Positions 11,145 through 22,281 are shown, numbered from the stretch's first letter. The stretch is DNA of 64,000 bases from Crambe crambe (GCA_963924555.1 OZ004590.1:372001-436000), one strand, 5' to 3'. Notes: generated from the sequence alone by a model not told the origin. Program-made: numbers and translations.

Positions 11145-11712
11145 CTAGGGCAATGTTCAACATTCAGTTGACAGCGAGCGAGCAAGCAAGTATTCTTCAA
11201 CGATTTTCATTTGCTGTTGAGTATCTGTAGCAATGTGCAGCATTTGACAGTGAGCAAGTGAGCAATTAAAGTAGCTGATAGGCTTCAGTGCTTGATATTG
11301 CTAAGAGTCATGTAATGGTGGCAGGCAGCTGCATACATGCTTACCTCAAAGCACTTAGATAAGCCTAGTGCATACAAGCCGCTTAGATAAGCCTCTTGTG
11401 CCTGCTGCCCAAAAGGCTGTAGAGATGTTGAGATTTATGCCTTGCTGTTGAGTTATGTAAGTGGAGTGGCAGGCAGCTGCATGTATAGAAAGCTAAATAC
11501 TTACCACAAAGCACTTAGATATGTCTAGTGCCTACAATCCACTTAGATAAGCCTAGCTATCCACCACGCTATAAACAAAGCGATGTAGAAATCAATCAAG
11601 CAATTACAATTGGTGCATGCGCATAAATGTACGCGCAGGGCGCTACTATTGCACGACACGTACGTACGTACGTACGTACGTACGCCCGAGGCATTTTGGA
11701 GTGTAGACCTAG
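11145..11712 (+). repeat. Dispersed repeat family B, copy 2
   Basis: Same boundaries as copy 1 (CTAGGGCAATG to GACCTAG) with an expanded ACGT tract at about 11658-11685. The foldback element at 11716 inserted at a TA just outside its right end; copy 1 shows the corresponding uninterrupted GACCTAGATATA. Confidence 0.85.
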
Positions 11713-11715
11713 ATA

Positions 11716-13075
11716 CAGTGCCACAGGCTTAAAGAGTAGAACTTTTGTATTTTTCATGTTTCTGTGTTCCAGAGTTTATATTTTCTAAGCTACAGGTCAG
11801 AGGGGTCTGAAACTCAGCAAGGATATAAATCAGCTATCACTCTCACTACATTACAAATATCAATGTTGAAAATGAAACTGTATTGTTTATGAACAACTGC
11901 ACGCGAAGGTACCTAAAACGGGTGTGGGATTCACCTTTTTTAGCTCATAATTTCTATAATTCATTTAGTTAAGGTCTACAATCTTGAATGTTTCTTCCAC
12001 TAGCATTAGTGTCACCTCTACAGTTCTCTTTGCCACTCTAGCACAAGGTAGGTTTCCACAATATTCAAGAGAAGCTGTTTTTTCTTCATATTTTTAGGTC
12101 CAAATGTGTTTAGATCATATTTTGTCCAAATATTGTAGTTAAGATTCATTATTTGAAAAGTATGTCCAGCTAGTGTCCAGTTTACATCACTCCAAAAATA
12201 GAGTTCCATCATTCAACGGTTTCTGTGTTACAGCTGTGTTTGTTGCTAGACCGGAGTAAAAGCTCGGATTCAGCAACAAATCATGACGTCACAAGCACCA
12301 CGTGCCGGCCTCGCTAGTTTAGCGCCATTTTCCCGCTGTAAGTTTGCAGACCTGTAGAAAGAAAATATAAGTTGCAGACCCCTGTCTTAGCTTTAAAAAA
12401 TTGCTAACATGTCGATTGCCATCGTTTTACAGATCTCTAGCTGCATGTAAGGCTACAGTGGGAAAATGGCGGCAAACTAACGAGGCCACGTGGTGCTTGT
12501 GACGTCATGATTTGTTGCTGAATCCGAGCTTTTACTCCGGTCTAGCGACAAACACAGCTGTAACACAGAAACCGTTGAATGATGGAACTCTATTTTTGGA
12601 GTGATGTAAACTGGACACTAGCTGGACATGCTTTTCAAATAATGAATCTTAACTACAATATTTGGACAAAATATGATCTAAACACATTTGGACCTAAAAA
12701 TATGAAGAAAAAACAGCTTCTCTCGAATATTGTGGAAACCTACCTTGTGCTAGAGTGGCAAAGAGAACTGTAGAGGTGACACTAATGCTAGTGGAAGAAA
12801 CATTCAAGATTGTAGACCTTAACTAAATGAATTATAGAAATTATGAGCTAAAAAAGGTGAATCCCACACCCGTTTTAGGTACCTTCGCGTGCAGTTGTTC
12901 ATAAACAATACGGTTTCATTTTCAACATTGATATTTGTAATGTAGTGAGAGTGATAGCTGATTTATATCCTTGCTGAGTTTCAGACCCCTCTGACCTGTA
13001 GCTTAGAAAATATAAACTCTGGAACACAGAAACATGAAAAATACAAAAGTTCTACTCTTTAAGCCTGTGGCACTG
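11716..13075. mobile_element. 1.36-kb foldback element with TA duplication
   Basis: Tips are CAGTGCCACAGGC...GCCTGTGGCACTG flanked by TA on both sides, as in Tc1/mariner elements. The inverted repeats are not short: the left arm (11716-~12341) and right arm (~12453-13075) are near-identical over about 620 bp, leaving a loop of only ~110 bp. The element is therefore one giant hairpin. The mirrored 64-codon frames at 12018-12212 (-) and 12579-12773 (+) are the same arm sequence read twice and are not evidence of a gene. Confidence 0.9.
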
Positions 13076-13080
13076 TATAT

Positions 13081-13146
13081 ATATTTAAAATTTCAATGAG
13101 TCATGACCTGAGAGTCAGCTCGCTCGCTGCGCTCGCTCGCTGCAAT
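13081..13146 (+). repeat. Direct flanking repeat, left copy
   Basis: ATTTAAAATTTCAATGAGTC continuing to GCTCGCTCGCTGCAAT. A close copy begins at about 19560, just past the right end of the P-like element 13147-19542. Further partial copies are near 22895 and 24744. Confidence 0.8.
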
Positions 13147-13851
13147 CATAGATACTATAGACTACGTACACGGGATAGGAAACTAGATCACGTGCGCCAT
13201 AGCCACAATAGGAAATGACAATCCCACTCCGTGTCCACCGTTTCGAGCAGGAAGAGGAGGCTCCTATTCGCCGTATGCGGGATGTGCGTTACCTTATAGT
13301 CGCATTAATAAGATGAAAACAGTAAGTATCCTAGCTGAAAGGCTACTAATGCAAAAATTAAAACTGTAGGAGAGATATAAATGAAATTTAGGCCTATAAT
13401 AGCTAGAAATACCATGGAAACCACTTTTGTGGAACCATAAGTAATCACAGTCTAGCCATACGTAGCTGTTAAAGCAATAAGCCACTCATATTAACTTAGT
13501 TCTATGCGTTAGTATCATTTCTAGGATAAAAATACATTAGTTAATGATGATACAGTCACTGTATCTCCCTGAACACTCCAAAGTTTGTGGGACACCATGA
13601 AAGATATATTCAGAAATGAAGTTATCTCCTGGTTATCATGACTTCCTTAAGAGCATAATAAATGAGGTTACACTGGTTTTATGTGCATGTTACTTCTATT
13701 TTGGTAGAAATGAGGCGTATAGCTATTGCATGTCTTTCTTTGTTGCATGGTAATAAGTCTTTGAAATGTATCTTATACTTATACTGGCATATAGAGTAGG
13801 GAGAATACTCAAATTAGCTACATAGTATGATGTTCTACTTATTCTTTAAAG

Positions 13852-16576
13852 GCATGAGTCGGCGAAAGCTTCGATTTTATACCCCAAAAAACTGGGAGAG
13901 AAAATTGCAGCAGCAAAGACTTCTCATAAAAATTCCTCGAAAAGTAGCAGACAGAGCATTACTCTTTAATCAGATGAAGAGTGTTGAACTTGAAGGATGG
14001 ACCAAATTATATGTCTCCTCCACAGGGTCAATTGCAAGGATATGCAAATATGACCATTCCACAATTCCTTCAAAAGTATTAATCATGGTGGATGTTGAGG
14101 ACAATGCATGCAAAGTGTATGCAGGATCCAAAGCTGTTCCTCTTTATGATAAAGCAGTGTCTAGTATATCAGAGTTACTTTTTATTCTAGAGCAGTTGAA
14201 CACATATAGTATTTGTCCAGCAATTGATGATCCGAAGTTTAAACCTTTAATCGAGAAGCACGGTGGATTGTTCTATGACTGTCATGGTAAGAAAGTAGCT
14301 ATAGAGATTATATAGTCATAGATCATTGTATACAATCAGTTACTTAATCTATCTTCTAATAAGGTAATATGATTGCTCAAGTGGACGACAAGACCATACG
14401 ACATGTGAATTGTTCCATGTTGGTAAAGCCAGATGAATCTGTGAACAATGCAAGCTTTACAAGAAGAACTCTCTGTTACGTCAACTTAATCGTTTATTGA
14501 AAGATAACAAGGAAAATGATTTATGCTCTGCAAGTAGCCATGTTAATTATCGATTTCTTACCGGCATTCAAAAGAATGAGCGCCTTAAGGCACTGCACTC
14601 TGAGCTTCGTGCAAAATGTAGGCAGTTGCATTCACTTGAAAAAAAGATACAGCAGTTACACGAGAAGGAAGCAGTGACTTTGGATGATGATAGTGATTGT
14701 GACATGCGTGCCTTGGTGGAGAAATACTCATCTATCGTGATGAGCTCACAACCTGAAAACTCTAATAGGTCATTTCAATACTTGTTTTGGAAGCAGCAAC
14801 TAGATGCTATCACTAAATCAGATGCACGATCTATTCGATGGCATCCTCTGATAATTAAGTGGTGCCTTTACCTACACCACAGATCGAGTGGTGCTTATAA
14901 AACATTACGGGAATCAGGACTTCTTTCTTTACCATCTGGCAGAACACTTCGTGACTATCGTCATTTTGCTCCAGCTAAATCTGGATTCAGCACTGCATAT
15001 GACCAGCAACTTCTCGATCTTGCTACAAAGACCAATTTTGAAATGGCAAAGAACATAGCGATCTTGATTGATGAAATGTACGTGAAGGAGGGATTGGTGT
15101 ACAATAAAACTTCAGGGGCTCTTACAGGATTTGTTGAATTGGGTGACATTGATTCTCACCTTAATGAATATGAGCGTTCCATATATGAGCCAAAGAAACA
15201 AAAATCTTTAGCTAAAACCATAGTTGTCTTCATGGTTCGAGGAGTGGTGACCAGCTTGATCTTCCCATATACTATTTTCCCTGTGAGCTCGTTGAAGGGC
15301 TATAACTTATTTCCTCTGGTTTGGGAAGTTATTGGACGACTTACTCGTCACGACTTCAGGGTTTGGGCAATTATTTGTGATGGAGCCTCTAATAATCGAA
15401 AAATGTTCCGCATGCATAGTTCAACAGGAGATGAAAATATTTTCAAAACCACTAATGTTTACAGTGAAGATCAGTATCCTATATATTTTATATGTGATCC
15501 TCCACATTTATTGAAAACCATTCGAAATTGTTTTGCAAGTTCAACCCGAAATTTATGGGTAAGTTCATTCTGTATGTCAATTTATGACCACCTTTTATAT
15601 TCTTTTTATTTTAAAGTGTAAAGCAGGGACATTAAATGGAGCCATATTATCAGACTCTACTATCAGAATGCTGATGCAGCCACTGGTTTGTGCTTGATAC
15701 CGAAATTGAAATATGAACATGTATATTTAACATCACGGTCTAAAATGCGTGTGGATCTTGCTGCACAGGTTAGACTGAGTTGATGATCATGCATATTAGC
15801 TATAGGCATAAGAAACTTTTTTCAGGTCTTGAGTGAAAGTGTATCACTAGCACTTCATCTAACTGGAGGAGAACAAGCTCATGAAACTGCTAACTTCATT
15901 AACAAAATAGACAAATTTTTTGATTCTCTCAATGTTACATCATTTGATGAGGGAATGCTGAAGAGAAAGCCTTTTTTACAGCCTTACAGAAGTTCAACTG
16001 ATTTTCGATTGAAGGTATGATGTAACGAGCTGCTATCTTTGCATGCTGTTATTTATATACATTATAGTTTCTTAAAGATGAATTTTTGGGATATCTGGAT
16101 GCATGGGAAGTGAGTGTCAAGAATAGGGAAGGCTTCACTGATGTTGAATGAAGAAACATGATGTTAAGCAGGGAAACTTTGACTGGGATCAAAATTACAA
16201 GTATGCTCTATAGTATTTTTTTCTACCACAATCTATATTAGACATGATAACTGTAGTTTCTTCATTCCTGGAGTTTGTGCCATCAATTTTGAAAGTGCCA
16301 GGGGTGACTGTCTTTTTGAGTGTAAAACTTAATCAAGATCCACTTGAGAAGTTTTTTGGCTGCATTAGACAACATGGTCGAGTTAATGATAACCCTACAG
16401 TGCTTCAGGCAATGACAGCCACACAAACTTTGCGAGTAGCTAACTCCCTAAGATTTGCAACAATCACTGGCAATTGCAGAGGAGCTAGCAAGAAGGAAAG
16501 AGTTGATGACAATGATGATACATGTAAGCTCCCAAAGCGAAAACAATCACGGAAAAAGAAACCCAAGAAACATTGA
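13852..16576 (+). pseudogene. P-element-type transposase, multi-exon, damaged
   Basis: Probable exons: 13852-14286, 14364-15558, 15627-15768, 15826-16014, 16068-16200, 16242-16576; the start is taken at the ATG at 13854. The N-terminus (MSRRKLRF) resembles that of the nested element's ORF. Family landmarks in order: first catalytic Asp in ILIDEMYVKEG; second in [40 protein letters not shown] with [27 protein letters not shown] with NDNPTV near the C-terminus; and a basic tail. It is broken: the frame must shift near 14436, where HVNCSML passes to CEQCKL; exon 15627 does not join its predecessor in phase; and a TGA lies in frame at 16149. A THAP domain is not recognisable. This copy is unlikely to make active transposase. 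Confidence 0.85.
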
Positions 16577-16666
16577 GAATTATAATTCCCCATGCATATC
16601 TGCTATTGTATTCATTGAACATAAAATGTAATTGACTGATTAAGGAGTGAGGTATATATAAACTAT

Positions 16667-17696
16667 TCAGATACTTTTTCTTAGAGGCTTTGATTTTGAT
16701 GTGTTCTTCTTGCTGACTTGTTTATAAGTTTCCATAACTGATTTAGTGAAAGAAAATCCACGAATTGTTACATACTTAGCTACTATCAAACTTAAAATCA
16801 CTCCTTTCTTATCTTCATCTATCATTCCTGCTGCAGAGCACCAGTTAAATAAAACATCTGAATCACCTAGAATGCTGTCATGTATTTCTTTCTTATCAAA
16901 CTCATTTGTAGTTGAATGGCAGCGAATACAATACTCGATGGCACTAAGAGTTTGGCAAAAGCCGTCAGTAATATGAATAAGCCCACCTCTATCAACACAG
17001 CACACCCATTCATTTGAAGATGACATAGGAGAAGCTTCATCTTTGATCAGATATTTTGTGCTAGCTGACACGCTCTGATCCTTGGATATTGATTGAATGA
17101 TATAGCCACCTATGTAGCGGATAGCATTGATCTCTTCATATGAAAGATCGCTAGGAATGGTACCAACATCCTTTATTATTGGTAGAATAGAATCTATCAA
17201 TAACTTCAAATAAATAGATGATAAATACTGATACAAAGCTGGATCAGCGTTTAATTTTTGACTAGTTAAAAACTCTTCCCATTTCTCTTTGAAATCTTGT
17301 GCACTTCGTATCTGGTGAAATGACACCCAGAGTTTCTCCCTCTTAATTTTTTTGGTACGTTCTGATTGTGCACCATCAATTATTCTCTTTAGTGATGAAT
17401 ACAGCCAGTTAGAAAAATTTACAGTGCCTTTCTCAACTGCACAAAGCTGACTTAGAAGTCTCTCCAAAATTTCCTTTAAAGTTTTTGATTTCTTTGGACA
17501 AGCACAAAACTCTTCATCTTTTAGGATACTGTCACAAGCTTCTTTGAAAAATTGAATGGAAATCATATCTAAAAAAAATTATTGTTACAGCACTGTTTTC
17601 TTTATCATAGCTAGTTTCATATCTTAAGCTGTAATAATGCATAATGCAGTAGCTAGCTAGTAATGATAATATACCATTTTGAAGAGGAGACTCCAT
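16667..17696 (-). CDS. P-element accessory protein, ~307 aa, convergent
   Basis: Two exons: ATG at 17696 in a 22-nt first exon (17675-17696, MESPLQN), intron 17569-17674, then 16667-17568; the phases join cleanly. The protein is intact, unlike the transposase it faces. Visible features are an acidic/basic helical N-terminal half, then LSYEEINAIRYIGGYIIQSI (residues ~150-170) and DRGGLIHITDGFCQTLSAIE (~200-220), with Cys pairs between and after. A 'RY-GGY ... RGGL' pattern of this kind occurs in other invertebrate transposon-linked proteins whose role I do not know. Its stop lies 90 bp from the transposase stop. The nested element inserted 19 bp upstream of its ATG and probably disturbs its promoter. 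No function is assigned. Confidence 0.65.
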
Positions 17697-17714
17697 CCCT
17701 AGCCTTAGCCGCCG

Positions 17715-17721
17715 ATTCGAG
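17715..17721. repeat. 7-bp target duplication, left
   Basis: ATTCGAG directly before the nested element; the same word follows it at 19398-19404. Confidence 0.85.
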
Positions 17722-19397
17722 CATAGATACTGTACATACATGAGTAGGGATAGGAAACGCGCGCAATTAATTGATTCTATTTTTGATCATCCGCGTTATG
17801 CTCACGTGATAATAATAATTAATGTTGTTGCTAAGAGAAATTGTCTACTCCCGGAATTATATGCTCGCAAAATAATGAATAAGGTCAAGAAAGTAATTTC
17901 TTTAATTCTTGAAAGCCCAGAGTACCTTCTGGATACACCAAGGAACACCATCACATTGTCATTACTTGTCCATTCTCCTCTTTCTTTTTGGGAGGGGGGT
18001 TTCATCAATGACTATTTCTTTTTGTCTTCTTCTCTTTCTGCAATTTCCTCTGACAGGGTCAAGTGCCACTGAACCCTGCAATCTCAGCGAAGTAGTGTTA
18101 TCCATAAACTGTTTTACAGTAGGATTGTCATTCCGGCCACCACAGGCACGTTGCTTGCCAAAGAATTCTTCCACAGGATCTTGACAGAATCTTTCACTGA
18201 ATAAGTACTTCACCCCATGTTGTCTCAAGAGGTACTTTGCCATATCTACAAAGGAGTTCACTGCAACATGCTGCATGGGGTACTTTAAAAGTTGATGAGG
18301 TTATTGCATGCACTGAATATAGCTGTTTTATCCTCTATACCAGTTATCTTTAGGCCATCCAGAGTCTCCCTAGAGAGGCACATCATTTTCTTCTGTCCTT
18401 TTGTGAAAGTGGTTCTTGTATCAACACTATTCTGCCACTCCTCAAGATATCCCAGAAAGCAGTCCATACACATGAACAGTCCAAGAGCTATCACTTTTGA
18501 TGGTAAGGCAGTATTTCATCATAGTACATTCAGCAGACATTTTACAGAAAGTAATGCATTCATTCGTGAGTGGTGAGACATCCTTCCATTCTACACTAGG
18601 GAGAGTTATGCGCTGTTTTATGGAAGCCAATTTCATATTCACCTATACACAGGAGTTGACATTATTTTTTAGGTACCTATGATCATAGAGTACCACTTAC
18701 TCTCTGCTTATAATCTCCATAACGTTTTGTACCCTTCTTTGGTGGGCGCCCTTTGGGCCTGATGATATACTCTGCTGTCTTTCTTTCTTCGTTTTTTTCA
18801 ACCTTGAGGCGTAATTTTCGTTTCCCCATTACTTGCTTCTGTTTATACCAAACAAAGATTCCTTATACTTATGGCATGTAGTAACCATTACTATGTATAA
18901 TGATAAGAAATGGAAATTGAAGAAACTTATATGCCTTGAGAAAGAATCCCGCAAACTCTGTCTAGAATGTCACTAAGAAAAACACTAAAACCAGCAATGA
19001 ACATAATACCTATCATTCTAAATGGGATAATGGCATGTAGTTGTGTAGAAACTGCCTGTTGAAAATACCTATACTATTGTGTCGATTTAATATCATCCAA
19101 AAAATTCCCACAAAGTATTATCCTCAGCATTAAGAATTTGCATGCACAGTTGCATGGTACGTGCAGAACCTCAAAGCAGACTATGACAATTGACATTTAC
19201 TAGAATTTAGAACCTTTTTACATTGATAATCCTCCAGTTATCAATTTCGGAGGAGACAGCTTAGACCACCGAAAACTTCCCTACTCGCATAAATAACCGT
19301 TACTATGCAGGTACCGTAACGAGCTAATTCCATCGCTGTGACGTCATTGCCCGAAAAAATTTTGCGCGTTTCCTATCCCTAATGTACAGTATCTATG
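17722..19397 (-). mobile_element. Nested, internally deleted P-like element
   Basis: Inverted ends CATAGATACTGTACAT / ATGTACAGTATCTATG continue into TAGGGATAGGAAACGCGC. Flanks are the 7-bp duplication ATTCGAG. Length is 1676 bp. It carries a minus-strand transposase gene from which the whole catalytic core is missing, as in the internally deleted (KP-type) derivatives known in Drosophila. The family differs from the host element (tip-proximal sequence diverges after CATAGATACT), so this is a distinct P-like lineage. Confidence 0.88.
17962..18829 (-). pseudogene. P-type transposase with core deleted
   Basis: Exon 1 (18701-18829) encodes 43 residues starting MGKRKLRLKVEKNEERK and containing an AT-hook-like RPKGRPPKKG; the donor is GTAAGT. 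Exon 2 starts at 18642 and encodes an N-terminal-type domain ending SSWTVHVYG. From about 18475 the sequence switches frame into CFLGYLEEWQNSV and MCLSRETLDGLKIT, which belong near the transposase C-terminus. The last part (17962-18276) has FCQDPVEEFFGKQ and NDNPTV. So the segment with the catalytic residues is gone. If spliced and read from exon 1, the product would stop soon after the fusion point, leaving only the DNA-binding-like N-terminus. Such a product could act as a repressor; that is inference. Confidence 0.75.
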
Positions 19398-19559
19398 ATT
19401 CGAGCTTGCTACTATTAAACTTTCTGTCGTCAAGAGAGACTCTCGTACGGCGAGGGTTAATTATGATATTACCCTAGGACACGGAGTGCAGGGGTTAATG
19501 GGCTAGTTTCCTATCCCGTGTACGTAGTCTATAGTATCTATGGATATATATATATAATT

Positions 19560-19622
19560 ATTTAAAATTTCAATGAGTCATGACCTGAGAGTCAGCTCAC
19601 TCGCTTCGCTCGCTCGCTGCAA
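19560..19622 (+). repeat. Direct flanking repeat, right copy
   Basis: ATTTAAAATTTCAATGAGTC to CGCTCGCTGCAATTATTC, matching 13081-13146 across the P-like element. Confidence 0.8.
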
Positions 19623-19624
19623 TT

Positions 19625-20036
19625 ATTCTTATCTGATGATGTTCCAGTCACTCCTCGCTGAATTGCAGTACAGATGCTCATCTTATAGTAGTATTATAGC
19701 CAGTACTTGGCTGTAGTGTAGTCAGCTCACTTCACCATGCCATGCACATGTCATTAAGCTACATTGCTGTTGCTGTAAAGTTTTATATTAAATAATAGAC
19801 AAAACTTAAATAGCTAAACAAATTCTTCAACCAGAGACTGTGTATGTACCTACAAAAGAAAAAGATAAGTTTTATGTAGAGCTGGCTTTGTATAGTAGCT
19901 ACTGTACTGTAGACTCGTGTCAAATTAATAATCACTGCATGCATACTCTCAGTTGAAGTGACAGTCAATACTGCCACTCAATTCTTTACATACACAACTT
20001 ACATTCAACTTCAAGCACTAAGAAAAAAGGATAGAA
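19625..20036 (+). repeat. Dispersed repeat family C, copy 1
   Basis: From ATGATGTTCCAGTCACTCC through CTTCAACCAGAGACTG to ACTTCAAGCACTAAGAAAAA. A second copy is at 21050-21350 in the same orientation and a third, inverted, at about 23500-23740. Each copy leads directly into a palindrome of the AAGTAGGGAT family, so C and the palindrome may be one composite repeat. Confidence 0.75.
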
Positions 20037-20296
20037 ACAAGTGAATGCAAAAAATTTCTTCTAAATAAAAAGGTTAAGTAGGGATAGCTTAAAATCTAGC
20101 TGGGCTATATAATGTACTGCAGCCTCGTATGAAAACAATCCCTACTTTTACAACTGCCATAGCTAGCTATAGGTAGTGGATGTAAATGTAGGGATTGTTT
20201 TCATACGAGGCTGCAGTACATTATATAGCCCAGCTAGATTTTAAGCTATCCCTACTTAACCTTTTTATTTAGAAGAAATTTTTTGCATTCACTTGT
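20037..20296. repeat. 260-bp near-perfect palindrome
   Basis: Ends ACAAGTGAATGCAAAAAATT and its complement AATTTTTTGCATTCACTTGT. The arms of about 115 bp meet at a short centre near 20165. They contain AAGTAGGGATAGC and GCTGGGCTATATAATGTACT. A member of the modular hairpin family that recurs at 21355, 21843, 23340, 37990, 41105, 45620 and 61260. Confidence 0.9.
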
Positions 20297-20545
20297 AATA
20301 ATAATCAGAGAGTGCGGTAGCACTCTCTAAGTAGGGATGGCAGGTCAAAGTCCATAGGACAGTATAAACTAAAAACTCTTCTTTCTCTTCTACCCTTACT
20401 CTACAGGTTCTCAGAAGGCTACAGTGAATTATTATATATACAAAGAAGAGAGGAGAATGTTCAAAAGCCAAAAATTCATTCGCCAACATAAGAAAAAAAC
20501 GAGTTCTAAAATTGACTTTTCGTTCTTTTTCTTTATAATTATAAT
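20297..20545. repeat. ~245-bp tandem unit, copy 1
   Basis: Begins ATAATAATCAGAGAGTGCGG and includes the small hairpin AGAGAGTGCGGTAGCACTCTCT. It is repeated almost identically at 20546-20795; a diverged inverted copy lies at 24495-24735. The 148-codon minus-strand frame across both copies is the same peptide twice and I do not call it a gene. Confidence 0.85.
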
Positions 20546-20820
20546 AATAATCAGAGAGTGCGGTAGCACTCTCTAAGTAGGGATGGCAGGTCAAAGTCCA
20601 TAGGACAGTATAAACTAAAAACTCTTCTTTCTCTTCTACCCTTACTCTACAGGTTCTCAGAAGGCTACAGTGAATTATTATATCTACAAAGAAGAGAGGA
20701 GAATGTTCAAAAGCCAAAAATTCATTCGCCAACATAAGAAAAAAACGAGTTCTAAAATTGACTTTTCGTTCTTTTTCTTTATAATAATAATAATAATAAT
20801 AAGGATAATAATAATAATAA
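20546..20820. repeat. ~245-bp tandem unit, copy 2, with (ATA)n
   Basis: Second copy of the preceding unit, followed by an (AAT/ATA)n microsatellite that leads into repeat family A. Confidence 0.85.
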
Positions 20821-21030
20821 GATCGAGTACCGACTTACTGGCTATAGTCATCAAAATTCTGCTTTGGCCATCTGTTAGAGCGGCACCTAGAGGCTGATCT
20901 TTTGTTATTAGTTTTGACTAAGGCTCTACTTCACTATTCGATAGCACTCGGAACACAGCTGCTAATCTTTCTACGCCATTTTGAAGGGGGCGGGCTTATG
21001 GGCGGAGCCACGTAAGCTTAAGTTTAGCTA
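20821..21030 (+). repeat. Dispersed repeat family A, copy 2
   Basis: Matches 6613-6840, including CATCTGTTAGAGCGGCACCT and GGGCGGAGCCACGTAAGCTT, and again preceded by a trinucleotide microsatellite. Confidence 0.8.
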
Positions 21031-21049
21031 TAGCCAAGGTCTTCATTCA

Positions 21050-21455
21050 TTATCTGATGATGTTCCAGTCACTCCTTGCTGAATTACAGTACAGATGCTC
21101 ATCCTATAGTAGCATTATAGCCAGTACTTGGCTGTAGTGTAGTCAGCTCACTTCACCATGCCGTGTACATGTCATTTACATTGCTGTTGCTGTAAAGTTT
21201 TATATCAACAAAACTTAAATAGCTAAACAAATTCTTCAACCAGAGACACTGTATGTACCTACAAAAGAGATTTACGTAGAGCTGGCTTTGTATAGTACTG
21301 TACTGTAGCCTCCCTCATTCAACTTCAAGCACTAAGAAAAAAAGATAAAAACAAGTGAGCGTAAAAAATTTCTTCAAATAAAAAGGTTAAGTAGGGATAG
21401 CCTAAAATCTAGCTGGGCTATCTATGATGTGCTGCAGCCTCGTATGAAAAAAATC
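21050..21455 (+). repeat. Repeat family C, copy 2, with half palindrome
   Basis: Copy of 19625-20036 followed by one arm only of the hairpin (AAAAAGGTTAAGTAGGGATA ... GCCTCGTATGAAAA) at about 21365-21450. The second arm is missing. Confidence 0.7.
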
Positions 21456-21842
21456 TTCGCGATATTACCTCATAAAAGGGGTGGGGCAATTAATAGCAGT
21501 TCTCCTCATATAACACCTGCACAGGATGTGGCCATTTGATGGCATCCACTATTATGATCACTACACCAAATGCATAAACTCCCCATACTCCTCCCTCAAG
21601 CAAGACATACGTACCATCTCAATAATTATTTCAGTGATCACATATGTAACAATTAGCTAATGCTGTTCACTTTTTAAAATGTTCACTCCTTTCAGTACTC
21701 CATTACACTGCAGATGATCATCCTTCAAACTCTCCTCCCTGAACAGAATGAAATACTGATCATTAAATAAATTTAGTTCAATCAAGGAAGCCTTTAGTGT
21801 CTATCAATTTTCATAATCACAAAGAAAAAGAATGCAAACAAG
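21456..21842. other. Unique intergenic sequence
   Basis: No open frame or repeat recognised. Confidence 0.45.
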
Positions 21843-22281
21843 TGAATGCAAAAAATTTCTTCGAAATAAAAATGTGAAGTAGGGATGCTATTATAACTGC
21901 AGCTTCATTATGAAAACCAAGTACTGCAGCATCGAAGCAGTATGGCCCAAAAATCTAGCTGGAATATGTATTATAACTGCATGCAAGAGAGTGAACTTAG
22001 TGAAGTGACCCTTACCCATCATCAAGTACAAGATACTATTCCTACTTCACTCCCTTGGCTCTTGATCATGGGAGTGAAGTAGGAATAGTATCTTGTACTT
22101 GATGATGGGTAAGGGTCACTTCACTAAGTTCACTCTCTTGCATGCAGTTATAATACATATTCCAGCTAGATTTTTGGGCCATACTGCTTCGATGCTGCAG
22201 TACTTGGTTTTCATAATGAAGCTGCAGTTATAATAGCATCCCTACTTCACATTTTTATTTCGAAGAAATTTTTTGCATTCA
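21843..22281. repeat. 439-bp near-perfect palindrome
   Basis: Arms of about 215 bp meet near 22062 (centre CCCTTGGCTCTTGATCATGG). The ends TGAATGCAAAAAATTTCTTC / GAAGAAATTTTTTGCATTCA are the same as in the palindrome at 20037. The interior is different: it includes a block with GTGAACTTAGTGAAGTGACC and CTATTCCTACTTCACTCCC also found at 37990, 41150 and 61320. So ends are conserved while interior modules are exchanged. Confidence 0.92.

Larger units (their letters stand above)
13147..19542 (+). mobile_element. P-like transposon with transposase and accessory gene
   Basis: The termini form a perfect 40-bp inverted repeat starting CATAGATACTATAGACTACG. Inside are a multi-exon P-element-type transposase (+), a convergent accessory gene (-, 16667-17696) and a nested second P-like element (17722-19397). 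CATAGATA...TATCTATG tips recur in three other elements in this window. Unlike those, this one has no adjacent short target duplication. Instead a ~65-bp sequence flanks it on both sides, which suggests the two ends came together by recombination between copies, or that it sits between pre-existing repeats. Confidence 0.9.

Noticed and set aside
12018..12773. Two identical 64-codon proteins on opposite strands
   Set aside because: They are the two arms of one hairpin element; the identity comes from the arms, not from selection on protein.
13313..13321. Tiny first coding exon (ATGAAAACA before GTAAGT) for the P transposase
   Set aside because: Its phase does not match the acceptor at 13851; joining would give an immediate stop.
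20289..20735. 148-codon minus-strand frame
   Set aside because: It spans two tandem repeat units and encodes the same peptide twice. The inverted copy at 24495 does not keep the frame.
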